Counted from the first letter of the stretch, positions 45,285-54,832 are shown. The stretch: DNA of 64,000 nucleotides from Furfurilactobacillus curtus (GCF_045862785.1 NZ_BQXO01000003.1:248001-312000); one strand, 5' to 3'. Program-made: numbers and translations. Notes: generated by a model from the letters alone, not told the origin.

Positions 45285-46277
45285 CTACTTATCTTCATAA
45301 CCACGAGGATGCTTTTGGGTCCATGCCCAGGCTGTCTTAATGATTTCATGAACGTCATCATACTGAGGCTGCCAACCTAAAATGTTCCGAGCATCCGCTG
45401 AATCGGCAACTAAGGAATCCGGATCCCCAGACCGCCGTGGGCCAATCTTGGCAGGAATCTCACGACCGGTAACATCGCGCGCTGCCTCAACCATTTGTTT
45501 AACCGAAAAACCAGTAGATGAACCTAAGTTAAAGGCACGGCTCTCATTACCTTCTGCCAAATATTGGAGTGCTAAGATGTGCGCGTCAGCCAAATCAAAG
45601 ACATGAACATAGTCGCGAACATTCGTACCATCAGGTGTATCGTAATCATCACCAAACATATCAATATGATCCCGGTCGCCAAGTGCAGTATGCAAAATAA
45701 TTGGCAATAAATGGGTTTCCGGATGGTGATCTTCTCCGATTGAGCCATCTGGTTTGGCGCCTGCCGCATTGAAATATCGCAAAGCGACCCACTTGATCCC
45801 ATAAGCCACATCACACCAGTGAATCATGTGTTCCATGATCAGCTTACTTTCACCATAAGGGTTAATTGGTTCCTTACGATCATCTTCATGAATTGGAATT
45901 CGTTCAGGCACACCATACGTTGCTGCCGTCGAGGAGAAGACCATCCGTTTAACGCCTTGTTCATGCATCACTTCCAAGAGGGTAATCATGCCATAAACGT
46001 TGTTGTCAAAGTACTTGAGCGGGTCTTTCATGGACTCAGGAACGATTGAGAACGCATCCATGTGGATTACACCATCAATATTTTCCTTTGTGAAGACCTC
46101 GGTCAAAAAGTCTCGATCACGCGTATCCCCTTCATAAAAATGAGCCGCTGGATTAATAGCTGCCCGATGACCCGTGGACAGATTGTCAATCACAACTACA
46201 TCGGTTCCTTTTTCAATTAACCGATCAACCATATGTGAACCAACATAACCGGCCCCACCTGCGACTAAAATGGACAT
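45285..46277 (-). CDS. galE: UDP-glucose 4-epimerase
   Basis: GalE interconverts UDP-glucose and UDP-galactose. The 330 residues have the NAD loop GGAGYVGSH at 7-15, the STAATYG segment with the catalytic Ser/Thr near 123-125, and the YGESK catalytic Tyr-Lys near 148-152. It starts with GGGAGG upstream. It is 70 bp after the thioesterase gene with its own promoter and a cre-like site, so it is likely under carbon catabolite control and serves surface-glycan synthesis. Confidence 0.97.
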   Translation of the reverse strand: MSILVAGGAGYVGSHMVDRLIEKGTDVVVIDNLSTGHRAAINPAAHFYEGDTRDRDFLTEVFTKENIDGVIHMDAFSIVPESMKDPLKYFDNNVYGMITLLEVMHEQGVKRMVFSSTAATYGVPERIPIHEDDRKEPINPYGESKLIMEHMIHWCDVAYGIKWVALRYFNAAGAKPDGSIGEDHHPETHLLPIILHTALGDRDHIDMFGDDYDTPDGTNVRDYVHVFDLADAHILALQYLAEGNESRAFNLGSSTGFSVKQMVEAARDVTGREIPAKIGPRRSGDPDSLVADSADARNILGWQPQYDDVHEIIKTAWAWTQKHPRGYEDK

Positions 46278-46311
46278 TTAATTTTCCTCCCGACATTGAA
46301 ATAACAACTCT

Positions 46312-46348
46312 ATCTTAGCACACCAAATTATTGACGAAAACGGTTTCT
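46312..46348 (-). promoter_or_regulatory. galE promoter with candidate cre (CcpA) site
   Basis: On the plus strand CGAAAACGGTTTCT (46335-46348) matches TGWAARCGNTWNCW at 13 of 14 positions. On the minus strand an extended -10 TGCTAAGAT (hexamer 46317-46312) lies 17 bp downstream of the overlapped -35 region. The site overlaps the stop of the preceding gene. Confidence 0.5.
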
Positions 46349-47136
46349 CAAACAGGTTCGTCCACTGTTTCCGCAACAAGCCATGTTAATTCAGCTTCAG
46401 CGTACGTCTGATCCTTTGCTTCATCATTCCCCATAATTCGATGTTTAGTGGCAATCGCACCATCAACTATTTGTGGCGTGGTCACAGCACTTGTGATCGT
46501 ATGCCCATAGCGGACTTCATTCTCAAACCGAATCGTCACATGCTGTAGACGATGATTGGTCAAAAAGTCTTCGCCCAACGGATCGAGTAGCCAATCAAAA
46601 TAACGAGCATTGTTAACGTGATGGTTAGTATCCAGATCAAAATAGCGAACATGATAGTCATTTGTGATCAAAGTCTCGTCAGTGGTAATCTTCTGAGGCC
46701 TTGCCAGACGTGGAATTCGTTTGACATTTGGCGCTTGATAAGGCGCAATAATTGCTTCAGGGATTGCGATCATTTTTCGCGCCATTAAATCCATGACGAC
46801 ATAGACCGCTTTAATATGCACCAATAAGTTGCCATCAATATCGCGCACGAAAAATTGCCGGTTTGCAAAGTATCGATCATTCGAAACAGCTTCTGTTGTA
46901 ATGCTTAATTGTTCGCGATCCCTTGGCAAACGAATGATTTGCATTTCATACTGGGTAATCACCCAGCCTAGCCCCTGCTTAAGCATTGTTTGAGTGCCGA
47001 CACCTAATGCTTCTGCCTGATCATAAGAAGCTAGAACAGCCATATCGACCAGCATGGCTAGCGTCACTTGTCCAGTTAAATCTGTTTCATAGTAAGTTAC
47101 CTGATGAATTTCAGTAAATTGATTTTCCTTGGTCAT
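46348..47136 (-). CDS. Acyl-ACP thioesterase
   Basis: The 262-residue protein has two hot-dog domains as in bacterial FatA-like thioesterases, with the second-domain block 'HVRYFDLDTNHHVNNARYFDWLLD' (about 166-189) that carries the Asn/His catalytic residues. It releases fatty acids from acyl carrier protein and could adjust membrane lipid supply. Its ATG overlaps the rsmI stop (TAATG), so it belongs to the tmk-rsmI operon. Confidence 0.9.
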   Translation of the reverse strand: MTKENQFTEIHQVTYYETDLTGQVTLAMLVDMAVLASYDQAEALGVGTQTMLKQGLGWVITQYEMQIIRLPRDREQLSITTEAVSNDRYFANRQFFVRDIDGNLLVHIKAVYVVMDLMARKMIAIPEAIIAPYQAPNVKRIPRLARPQKITTDETLITNDYHVRYFDLDTNHHVNNARYFDWLLDPLGEDFLTNHRLQHVTIRFENEVRYGHTITSAVTTPQIVDGAIATKHRIMGNDEAKDQTYAEAELTWLVAETVDEPV

Positions 47137-48026
47137 TAATTATCCTCATTCAGATGGTGATACACAGCGTAAACGGCCTGCTTTTTAAGTTCCCGCGCTT
47201 TGGCGACTTGTTTAATGGCCTCATTTGGTTTTAATCCTTGTCCAATCAGCATGTCCACGTGGTCTGTAATGGATAAGCCAAGTAACGGGTCGCTCACTTC
47301 ATTAGTGATTGGCTGCGGATTTCCACCCAGTAAAATCACAAATTCCCCCCGTGGTTGGTGCTCGGCCAGCCAAACCAGCACTTCGCTAACCGTTCCACGA
47401 ACAAATTCTTCATATCGCTTCGTTAACTCGCGACATAACACTACTGGTCGTTCGTCACCGACAGCTGCCTGAATAGCCAGGAGCGTTTTTTTCAATCGAT
47501 GCGGCGCCTCGTATAAAATAATCGTCTCGGAATGCTGTGCTAGCTCAGCCAATTCGTCCGCCTGAGTCGTTGTTTTGCGGTTCAAGAAGCCATAAAAATA
47601 AAACGGCTGCGGTGCCAAACCGCTCGCGATTAAGGCCGTCAAACCAGCGTTAGCGCCGGGCAATGGCACCACTGGAATACCACTATCGATCGCAGCAGCC
47701 ACTAACTTTTCTCCTGGATCGCTAATCGATGGCATTCCTGCATCACTGACCTGAGCAATGTCTTGACCCTGTGAAAGCCAATCGAGTAGCTCTGGAATGC
47801 GCTCATTCGTATTGTGCTCATGAAAACTAATTTGCTTCGTATTAATTTCAAAATTATTTAATAATTTTTGTGTATTTCGCGTATCTTCCGCCGCGATTAA
47901 GTCGACTTGTTTCAACGTTTCAACCGCGCGAAATGTCATATCCTGTAAATTGCCAATCGGCGTTGGCACCAAGTACAGTGTCCCAACAGAATGAATGCTA
48001 AAACTTTGTTGGCTAGTTGCCGTCAT
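47136..48026 (-). CDS. rsmI: 16S rRNA (cytidine-1402-2'-O)-methyltransferase RsmI
   Basis: RsmI methylates the ribose of C1402 in the ribosomal P site. The 296 residues have a tetrapyrrole-methylase-type fold, starting LYLVPTPIGNLQDMT, with SDAGMPSISDPGEKLV and the 'PLPGANAGLTALIASGL' block. It follows yabA by 15 bp. In Bacillus two further genes (yabB, yazA) lie between yabA and rsmI; they are absent here. Confidence 0.96.
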   Translation of the reverse strand: MTATSQQSFSIHSVGTLYLVPTPIGNLQDMTFRAVETLKQVDLIAAEDTRNTQKLLNNFEINTKQISFHEHNTNERIPELLDWLSQGQDIAQVSDAGMPSISDPGEKLVAAAIDSGIPVVPLPGANAGLTALIASGLAPQPFYFYGFLNRKTTTQADELAELAQHSETIILYEAPHRLKKTLLAIQAAVGDERPVVLCRELTKRYEEFVRGTVSEVLVWLAEHQPRGEFVILLGGNPQPITNEVSDPLLGLSITDHVDMLIGQGLKPNEAIKQVAKARELKKQAVYAVYHHLNEDN

Positions 48027-48041
48027 AAATCCCTTAATCCC

Positions 48042-48392
48042 CTAACTCGCCTTATTGGCCCGCTCACGTTCACCATAAATCAGTTCCAAACAAAATGCGC
48101 AAGATTCCGTTGCTTCTCGCCGTTGACCATAAAATTCACGACAAACATGAAAGCCAGCTTCATACAATCGTTCCAAATTCCGCAAAGACTTGGATAGTCG
48201 CTGTTGTTCATCATGTGTGTCATCTTCTTCATTTAACAATTCACGTAAATGTTGGTTTTCTACCGTTAATTCCGCATTTTCTTCTGAAAGAGCCGTCACT
48301 TGTGCTTTTAACGCGGCTAGCTGTCCTAAAATGGCATCCGCCTGTTCTTCTAGATGATCGAAATCACTCAGCATTGATTGTCGCTTGTCCAC
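48042..48392 (-). CDS. yabA: DNA replication initiation control protein YabA
   Basis: YabA bridges DnaA and the DnaN clamp and limits re-initiation. The 116 residues have an N-terminal coiled coil with heptad Leu (about 5-60), which forms the tetramer, and a C-terminal zinc domain with HVCREFYG and CAFC (His-Cys-Cys-Cys). It sits between holB and rsmI. Its low-GC Gram-positive distribution supports the taxonomic reading. Confidence 0.94.
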   Translation of the reverse strand: MDKRQSMLSDFDHLEEQADAILGQLAALKAQVTALSEENAELTVENQHLRELLNEEDDTHDEQQRLSKSLRNLERLYEAGFHVCREFYGQRREATESCAFCLELIYGERERANKAS

Positions 48393-48422
48393 AAAGATCC
48401 CTCCATCAAAATGATTAGTTTA

Positions 48423-49445
48423 CTAGGTGATTGCTTCTGACAGTCGGTCAATAACCTGTAATGTCAACGATTCGGCGATGTTTTGAAAGTTGACGTTCCG
48501 TTCAAGAAGCTGTTTTGATTGTAACCCTAAATCAGTTATTTCCAGAAGATTAGTTTCGTTATACTGACTTGCAAGAATTGCTAACTCCTTGTCGTGCTTG
48601 GCAAATCGTGGTGTAAATTTTTTATCAGCAACATTAGTCATCAATAAATCGCGAAAACCACTTAGCATCATATCTAACAATAAACGTTGATGCGGCCGGT
48701 CCTTAGCTAAGGGGACCAAGGTTGTGCTAACCAAAACGAAGGCATTTAAATCCGGCTTAGCTACCTGACTAAACCATTGCCAGACGCTAGCAACTGCTTG
48801 TTGTAACCAATCATCTACTAACCAGTCAGCCACTTCATTGGGATCGTGAGTCAACTGTAAGGTAAGACCAATTAAATCCGCCGGTAGCCCCACTCTACTA
48901 AATTGGACGCGCACCTGATCCTCGCTTAAAGGTTGCATTTCGATGACTTGGGTTCGCGAAATAACCGTCGGCAAAACGAGTTGTGGATTTGTGGTCAATA
49001 ACAATGCTGTCATGTCGCCTGCTGGTTCTTCTAAAAATTTCAACAAGCTGTTCGCCGCGCTAGCTGTCATCGTCTCAGTCCCCGCAACAATAAATACTTT
49101 ACGGCTACCCTCAACACCACTCTTTGAAAATTCGGCTTTAAGAAAGCGTACTTGGTCAACCTTGATCGCATTGCCATCCGGCTCAACAATCACGACATCC
49201 GGATGTTCATGAGCCGTGATCCGCTGACATTCTTCACAAACACCACAAGGTTCACCATCTTGGACATTAATACAAAAAAGTCGCATTGCAATCCACATGG
49301 CCAATTCGGCTTTACCACTGCCACTTGGTCCAGCAAATAAGTAAGCGTGTGCCAATTCTCGATGTTTAATTACATTTTGAAAATGCTGAACCAGGACGGG
49401 TTGTCGCTGTTCAGCATTCTTCAAGACTTCATTTTTAATTTGCAT
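48423..49445 (-). CDS. holB: DNA polymerase III subunit delta'
   Basis: Delta' is part of the clamp loader. The 340 residues have a P-loop GPSGSGKAEL (39-48), a zinc module (CINVQDGEPCGVCEEC), and the collar region. The sensor-1 segment LLLTTNPQLVLPTVISRTQ carries the SRT arginine. The ATG has GAGG four bases upstream. yabA follows after 30 bp with no ricT gene between them. Confidence 0.95.
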   Translation of the reverse strand: MQIKNEVLKNAEQRQPVLVQHFQNVIKHRELAHAYLFAGPSGSGKAELAMWIAMRLFCINVQDGEPCGVCEECQRITAHEHPDVVIVEPDGNAIKVDQVRFLKAEFSKSGVEGSRKVFIVAGTETMTASAANSLLKFLEEPAGDMTALLLTTNPQLVLPTVISRTQVIEMQPLSEDQVRVQFSRVGLPADLIGLTLQLTHDPNEVADWLVDDWLQQAVASVWQWFSQVAKPDLNAFVLVSTTLVPLAKDRPHQRLLLDMMLSGFRDLLMTNVADKKFTPRFAKHDKELAILASQYNETNLLEITDLGLQSKQLLERNVNFQNIAESLTLQVIDRLSEAIT

Positions 49446-49477
49446 AAGACCTCATCGCAATTTCTAAGGTTTACTAT

Positions 49478-49807
49478 TTAAAACTGTTGGAATGCCTCCA
49501 CAGGCAAGACAAAGCAAGTCGCTCCACCCACCGTCACTTCGACTGGATACGAGGCCGTCTGGTCCATAGACACATCCATGTTGACAGGTGGTGTCATAAA
49601 CTGGTCGCGTGTATGAGACGTTTCCTTGATCAAATTCAACACTTCATCAACACGATCATCTTCAATTCCAATTAGAAAAGTTGTGTTACCCGAACGTAAA
49701 AAACCACCGGTAGACGATAACTTGGTCGCCCGAATGTTTTGTTCAATGAATTGATTACTCAACCGGTTACTATCTTTGTCCTGCACAATCGCGACAATCA
49801 TTTTCAT
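49478..49807 (-). CDS. darA: Cyclic-di-AMP receptor DarA (PII-like, YaaQ)
   Basis: DarA is a trimeric PII-like protein that binds c-di-AMP. The 109 residues start MKMIVAIVQDKDSNRL and include the loop TGGFLRSGNTTFLIG (about 34-48) that binds the dinucleotide. I use the ATG at 49807 with AAGGAG nine bases upstream; an ATG two codons earlier is too close to the site. It lies between tmk and holB as in Bacillus. The KimA-type importer in this window is another c-di-AMP-linked protein. Confidence 0.94.
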   Translation of the reverse strand: MKMIVAIVQDKDSNRLSNQFIEQNIRATKLSSTGGFLRSGNTTFLIGIEDDRVDEVLNLIKETSHTRDQFMTPPVNMDVSMDQTASYPVEVTVGGATCFVLPVEAFQQF

Positions 49808-49841
49808 AACCACACACTCCTTAGTTTACTGGCTTTATACC

Positions 49842-50486
49842 TTAACTAAATACTGTTGGGAAACGTTCGGCCAATACTCGTTCTGTTTGGATGACCACCT
49901 GATCAAACGGTTGATTTGCATCCACTAAAACGATTCGTTTTGGTTGTGCCTCAACCATCTGCAGAAAAGCATGCCGAACACGTTGATGAAAAGCCAAGGC
50001 TTCGTTGTCCAACCGATTCACCTGATCTGCCCGATACTGATGAATCCGTGCCAAACCTACTTCTGATGGAATGTCGAAGTAGATGGTCAAATCTGGTGTC
50101 AAACCTTCAGTGGCAAAATGGTTCATTTCTGCGACTGCTACTTCACCGATTTGTCGTCCAGCTCCTTGATAGGCAATGGAACTATCCACATAGCGATCAG
50201 AAAAAACAATCTTACCAGCCATTAATGCCGGTCGCACAGTCTGCATCAAATGTTGTCGTCGCGCCGCCGCAAATAATAACGCTTCGGTTCGCGCATCCAT
50301 TTCAAGGTTGTCTGTATCCATAATAATGGCACGAATCGCTTCAGAAATTTTGTTGCCACCTGGTTCTCGTGTACTTAGTAAACGATCACCTAGTTTAACG
50401 ACATAATGTTCAATCAGCGCATTCAAAACACTGGTTTTACCGGCCCCGTCTGGCCCCTCAAAAGTAATAAATGCGCTCGTCTCCAC
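49842..50486 (-). CDS. tmk: Thymidylate kinase
   Basis: Tmk phosphorylates dTMP to dTDP. The 214 residues have P-loop GPDGAGKT at 11-18, the DRYVDSSIAYQGAGR block near 96-110 and the LID region. It is first in the tmk-darA-holB-yabA-rsmI-thioesterase operon. The ATG is at the end of a clear promoter-leader of about 35 bp. Confidence 0.97.
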   Translation of the reverse strand: METSAFITFEGPDGAGKTSVLNALIEHYVVKLGDRLLSTREPGGNKISEAIRAIIMDTDNLEMDARTEALLFAAARRQHLMQTVRPALMAGKIVFSDRYVDSSIAYQGAGRQIGEVAVAEMNHFATEGLTPDLTIYFDIPSEVGLARIHQYRADQVNRLDNEALAFHQRVRHAFLQMVEAQPKRIVLVDANQPFDQVVIQTERVLAERFPTVFS

Positions 50487-50523
50487 TGTTAATCTACTCC
50501 ATTCTCATAACTTCAATACTGAT

Positions 50524-50552
50524 ATTGTACTTTAGATATGAAGACCTGTCTA
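50524..50552 (-). promoter_or_regulatory. tmk operon promoter
   Basis: TAGACA (50552-50547), a 17-bp spacer and TACAAT (50529-50524) read toward tmk, 38 bp before its ATG. Confidence 0.65.
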
Positions 50553-50767
50553 ACCAGAATCAATGTGAGCTGGCAAGCCCTTATTAAGCCACATAAACAC
50601 AATTCACACTCACCTAAAGCCCCCATTAGCCTAGTTTATAATCACTTAAAGGTGTCATATTATTTCCGCATTTATTTAGCTTTATGCTAGGCTTAATTCA
50701 AACTTATAAAATAGCTGTCTATCAGCCATCATTACATGGATGGCTTTCAATTCGGAGAGAATTAATC

Positions 50768-52348
50768 ATGACCAAACAATTGCGAATAAAGCCTCATCTA
50801 ATCTCACTATTAATGGCAGTCATCTGCCTGACGTTATTTTGTCTTGTTTTTCTAGGCAGTAGTCCATTACGCCGGGGAAATTGGTGGCCTGATACCAACG
50901 CAATGCTTACTATCGGTCAAGGCTGGTTAAGTGGGCGGCTACCCTTTAAGGACCTATTTGAACAGCGTGGTCCACTATTGTATCTCTATTACCTTTTGGC
51001 CAATGTACTTGCTACACAAGGCTATCTTGGATTATTTGTTATTGAGCTCCTCAATTTAATCGGTATTTGGGTCGTCGAGTTCGCCATTATCCACCTTTAT
51101 TATCCGACAATTGCAGATTGGAAATCAGCTAGCTTGGCTCTATTGCTGCCTTTTTTATTGGTTGGTTCAACATCATTTGAAACTGGTGGGAGTCCAGAAG
51201 AGTTCGCCATTTTTTGGCTACTTCTAAGTCTTTACTATGTTATTTTTTTGCTAAAGCAACAACAGCTATCTTTCAGACAAGCCTTTATAATTGGCGTTAG
51301 TGGTGGGATTGTTTTTTGGATTAAATATACGTTAATTGCACCATGGTTCGCATTTGGGATCATCATATTAATTACTTACGCGCAACGTCACCAGACCCGC
51401 CAATTGTTATTTCAGCTCGGTTCAATGTTGCTAGGCAGCTTATTAGTTTGCTTTATCGTGTTAATTTATTTCCAGTGGCAGCATGGCTTGTCCCAATTAT
51501 GGCATATCTATTTTTTAACTAATATCACCGCATATTCAAATACCAGTTCAATTAGTCTTGGTGCTCATTTAATGCTTGTGTTACAAATGATCATTACTGC
51601 CATGATTAACCAGCCTCTTATCTTAATTGTAGGAGCCTTGACCTGCATCTTTTTAGCACAGGATCCTAATACACACGCCTTGCTTTTAATCATTAGCTTA
51701 ACGATGACCTTTAACTTGTTATTAAGTTACTGGTCTTTGCACGGTTATCCTTATATGTTCCTGACGACAGCTGCCATAGGATTATGTTCTTTACCAATTG
51801 CGCTTAACAGGCAGCTGCAATCAAAACGTTGGGCGACAGCTGAGCTTTTTGTTTTAGTGACCTTATTTGGCATTGCCCCGTTTGCAACTAACAAAATTGC
51901 CATGAGCGCCCCGTTTGTGATGACAAAACAACCATATGCGCCACAAGACTTCGGCAACTACATTAGTCAACATGAGCATCGACCAGCCAGTTTGATTTAT
52001 TTCAATACACTAGATATTGGCGTTGGTCGGTACACGAAACTTTCACATCAAATTAAATATTTTGAAGAAACTAACTTGAATCCCAAACGTTTTCCTATTC
52101 AAAGAGAAAGTCTAAATCATTCAGTTATGACCGCACAAAGTCAATATCTTGTTTACGACCTTGGCTGGTCAGGTTACCGAACTGACTTGCAGCGCCCCAC
52201 ATCGATCGCCCAAATTGATCGACAAATTCCACGCTCGATTTTACAACATTATCATATCGTAAACATTAGCAAAACGTTGCCAATTCAAAATAACGGATCA
52301 GTCGTCGGCGATAAAAAAAACAGGATTTTCATCCTGCTTAAAAAATAG
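50768..52348 (+). CDS. GT-C-like polytopic membrane glycosyltransferase (GT39-like)
   Basis: The 526 residues have about 11 membrane helices and a first extracytoplasmic loop with acidic residues typical of GT-C enzymes: WWPDTNAML (Asp42) and FKDLFEQRGPLLYLYY (Asp62, Glu65). GT-C enzymes transfer sugars from polyprenyl-phosphate donors outside the membrane. The exact family and acceptor are not recognised. I start it at 50768 with GGAGAG upstream; the longer frame to 50684 lacks a site. The 3' end encodes a minus-strand terminator. Confidence 0.75.
   Translation: MTKQLRIKPHLISLLMAVICLTLFCLVFLGSSPLRRGNWWPDTNAMLTIGQGWLSGRLPFKDLFEQRGPLLYLYYLLANVLATQGYLGLFVIELLNLIGIWVVEFAIIHLYYPTIADWKSASLALLLPFLLVGSTSFETGGSPEEFAIFWLLLSLYYVIFLLKQQQLSFRQAFIIGVSGGIVFWIKYTLIAPWFAFGIIILITYAQRHQTRQLLFQLGSMLLGSLLVCFIVLIYFQWQHGLSQLWHIYFLTNITAYSNTSSISLGAHLMLVLQMIITAMINQPLILIVGALTCIFLAQDPNTHALLLIISLTMTFNLLLSYWSLHGYPYMFLTTAAIGLCSLPIALNRQLQSKRWATAELFVLVTLFGIAPFATNKIAMSAPFVMTKQPYAPQDFGNYISQHEHRPASLIYFNTLDIGVGRYTKLSHQIKYFEETNLNPKRFPIQRESLNHSVMTAQSQYLVYDLGWSGYRTDLQRPTSIAQIDRQIPRSILQHYHIVNISKTLPIQNNGSVVGDKKNRIFILLKK
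52313..52336 (-). terminator. Acyltransferase-operon terminator inside the convergent coding sequence
   Basis: On the minus strand CAGGATGAAAATCCTG is followed by eight T (52320-52313). It lies within the last codons of the plus-strand GT-C gene, 80 bp after the acyltransferase stop. On the plus strand there is no T-run, so only the minus strand terminates here. Confidence 0.8.
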
Positions 52349-52416
52349 CGTTCCACTGTACTACCATCGTCTGGGCATAAAGAAATTGGGTTATTCCAGC
52401 GTTAATTTGATTTAGT

Positions 52417-53538
52417 CTAGTGGTTCAACAATAACCAGCGGTCTAACCAAGGAATTTTATGGATGATCATCGCGATTAAGTAACCACCAGCCAATAGAAT
52501 CAGCATGTTCAGCAAGGTTTGTTTAGTCAATGATTGTCCTGTCAACCACCCCGTTTTATCAAGTGCAATGCTGATCAGCCGATGACACAAGAAGACACCA
52601 AAAGATAATCCAGACAAATAAGCCATTCCTTGATTCAACCATTGATGAGTTGATTGATGCCAACGAGCAGCTAACTGTACAAAAGCCGCCGCACACGGTA
52701 ACAACAATAAGAATTGGTATGGCATTTCTAATTGGCCACCCGTATATTTTGCATAATCTGTAAATTGAAATTGATACTGAGTCAGCCAAATTGCTACCGC
52801 TAAGGTTACACCGCTAATCATCAATAACCACTTTGACCATTGTCGCTGACTGGTTTTGATCAAATAGCCGGCAAAAAAATAAGTCGCGCTGATGCCGCCA
52901 AAGTAACTAAGATCTAGTTGAGAAATAGAAAACCCTGGCTTACCAAAAGCATTAAGTAACAGCGTCGCCGTTGGCATGACCATCGTTTGGCTGACGACCA
53001 ACAAGTAGATCCACCACAGTCCTCTTCGGGGAAAATGATACACGGCTCGAGAGATAAAGGGAACCGCTAGGTAAAGTCCTAGAATGGCTGGCATAAACCA
53101 AGCATTCCAAATATAAATTCCCAGCCCATTAGGATTACCACCTTGGCGTGAAAAAAACAGCAAATCTTCCAGCCAGCCCATCAATGTTAACGATCGGTGC
53201 AAAACGCCCCACAAAAAGAGTTGATAGATCGAAATCCACAAGACAAAACAAATCGCCATCGGAGCAACTTTATGGCGATAAAACCAGTTAATTGCACTGG
53301 TTGTCTCATAATCACGGTCAATCAAAAAATAACCAGATAGCATGAAGAAAATAGGTACGCCGAGGTGACCAATGCTGACAAAAGTTGCATTAATGATCTG
53401 CCCACCCACTGACAATGTATTTGGATGCGTGTTAGCAGGAATCGCGTGACTTAACAAGACCAAGAAAATGGCAATCACGCGGATTAAATCTAGACCAACA
53501 ATTCTTTTAGAGACTTTTGTTCGATCAATCTGTTCCAT
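52417..53538 (-). CDS. Acyltransferase-3 family membrane protein (OafA/WecH-like)
   Basis: The 373 residues have about ten membrane helices and the family start GLDLIRVIAIFLVLLSHA, with His31 in the expected catalytic position, then IFFMLSGYFL (about 65-74). Members O-acetylate surface sugars and peptidoglycan. No SGNH extracellular domain is present, so it is a short-form transferase. Its start overlaps the upstream GT-C-like gene by 14 bp, which suggests they act on the same glycan. Confidence 0.87.
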   Translation of the reverse strand: MEQIDRTKVSKRIVGLDLIRVIAIFLVLLSHAIPANTHPNTLSVGGQIINATFVSIGHLGVPIFFMLSGYFLIDRDYETTSAINWFYRHKVAPMAICFVLWISIYQLFLWGVLHRSLTLMGWLEDLLFFSRQGGNPNGLGIYIWNAWFMPAILGLYLAVPFISRAVYHFPRRGLWWIYLLVVSQTMVMPTATLLLNAFGKPGFSISQLDLSYFGGISATYFFAGYLIKTSQRQWSKWLLMISGVTLAVAIWLTQYQFQFTDYAKYTGGQLEMPYQFLLLLPCAAAFVQLAARWHQSTHQWLNQGMAYLSGLSFGVFLCHRLISIALDKTGWLTGQSLTKQTLLNMLILLAGGYLIAMIIHKIPWLDRWLLLNH

Positions 53539-54832
53539 TTTGATTTGGCCTCCGATACTGACAAATTAGGCTAGCCAGTAGCCCAATAAACACTAGCGTG
53601 TTAATAATGCCGCCAAGACGAATCAAACGGTAACATAGAACCAGGTTCATGTTGACATACATTGCAAAATAAAGGAATGCTTCATTAATAAAAATCATAC
53701 TCGTTAAGCCGGCAAACCAAGCCCATTTTATCGACTGTAACCGCATTGACTCACGATTGCTCATCAACCATAATAACTCAAAAGCTAACATCGGAATTTG
53801 GTACCGTTCATGTTGTCCCATGGTGAAAAAGAAGATTGCGCCGGTATAGATAAGCCCAATGACCGACAATGGAATTTCCGGCAAGCGGTGTCGCCACATG
53901 CCCCAAAACAAACCAATTAAACCCAAGATGATGAGTACTAAAATTGCTTGACCCACCATGTTATACGTAACTGGGCCAAGGATATGATCCGTGATTAGCA
54001 ATTGCTTATACCAGACTCGAGCCTTTAACGCTGCGGACCAAAAATTAAACGCATTAACAACGATCCCATCATATTGGTTCGCACCGCCGAGAATAACTTT
54101 GAAAGGCAATAACACACTATGCATGTTAATCATGAAAGGCAACCAACTAACAATATTAACGCCGATCACCAAACTGACGTATCCTAATATCAATCGCCTC
54201 GGGAGCTGGGTTAGTAAAACAAGTCCGAAAATAGGCACCAAATAAATGAATTGTAATTTGGCTAGGCACCCCACCGAAAACCATAGCGTGGCCACCAAAT
54301 ATTGACGTTGTTGCAGGTAGTAAAAACTAATTACAATCAAAAAAACCAACACCGAATCCATTTGTCCCCAAAAAGCAGCATTGAACCAAATCGCCGGGTT
54401 GACCAAAATGAGCACACTTAACCACAAACCATGTAACTTATCCGAACTTTTCCAGTAGACGAAAATAGCCGTCAACCAATGAAAAATCAAGGGAAGTAAC
54501 TTAATCAGTAGAAACGCCAATGTGGTCCGTAACGGAGATTGGCCTACCAACGCAACGCCAAAATGATGAATTAACTTTCCAAACGGCCACAATAATGTCG
54601 GAATAAGCGGTGGATAATTAACTAAATAGGCATTTTGAAATCTAGGGCGATACATACCTGCCCAATTCTTAACAACAACTTGAGACCAAGGAAAATTATA
54701 TGTAAGTAAATCAAATTTTCCCCAAAACAAACCTGCACACACGAGCTCGATTACAGCGACACAGATCAATAAGACGATAAATACTCGAGTCTCTCGACTG
54801 AACTTTTTAGTCACAATTGCACACACCTTCAC
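53525..54832 (-). CDS. GT-C-like mannosyltransferase-type membrane protein
   Basis: The 435 residues have about ten membrane helices, the first-loop motif 'YLVNYPPLIPTLLWP' and the block NPAIWFNAAFWGQMDSV (about 140-156), which resembles ALG8/GT87-type and bacterial GPI-mannosyltransferase-like proteins. It probably transfers a sugar from a polyprenyl-phosphate donor outside the membrane; the sugar is unknown. It forms a two-gene operon with the acyltransferase. Confidence 0.72.
   Translation of the reverse strand: MKVCAIVTKKFSRETRVFIVLLICVAVIELVCAGLFWGKFDLLTYNFPWSQVVVKNWAGMYRPRFQNAYLVNYPPLIPTLLWPFGKLIHHFGVALVGQSPLRTTLAFLLIKLLPLIFHWLTAIFVYWKSSDKLHGLWLSVLILVNPAIWFNAAFWGQMDSVLVFLIVISFYYLQQRQYLVATLWFSVGCLAKLQFIYLVPIFGLVLLTQLPRRLILGYVSLVIGVNIVSWLPFMINMHSVLLPFKVILGGANQYDGIVVNAFNFWSAALKARVWYKQLLITDHILGPVTYNMVGQAILVLIILGLIGLFWGMWRHRLPEIPLSVIGLIYTGAIFFFTMGQHERYQIPMLAFELLWLMSNRESMRLQSIKWAWFAGLTSMIFINEAFLYFAMYVNMNLVLCYRLIRLGGIINTLVFIGLLASLICQYRRPNQNGTD

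Noticed and set aside
49916..50323. 135-codon open frame antisense to tmk
   Set aside because: Shadow of tmk codon usage; no start signal or recognisable domain.
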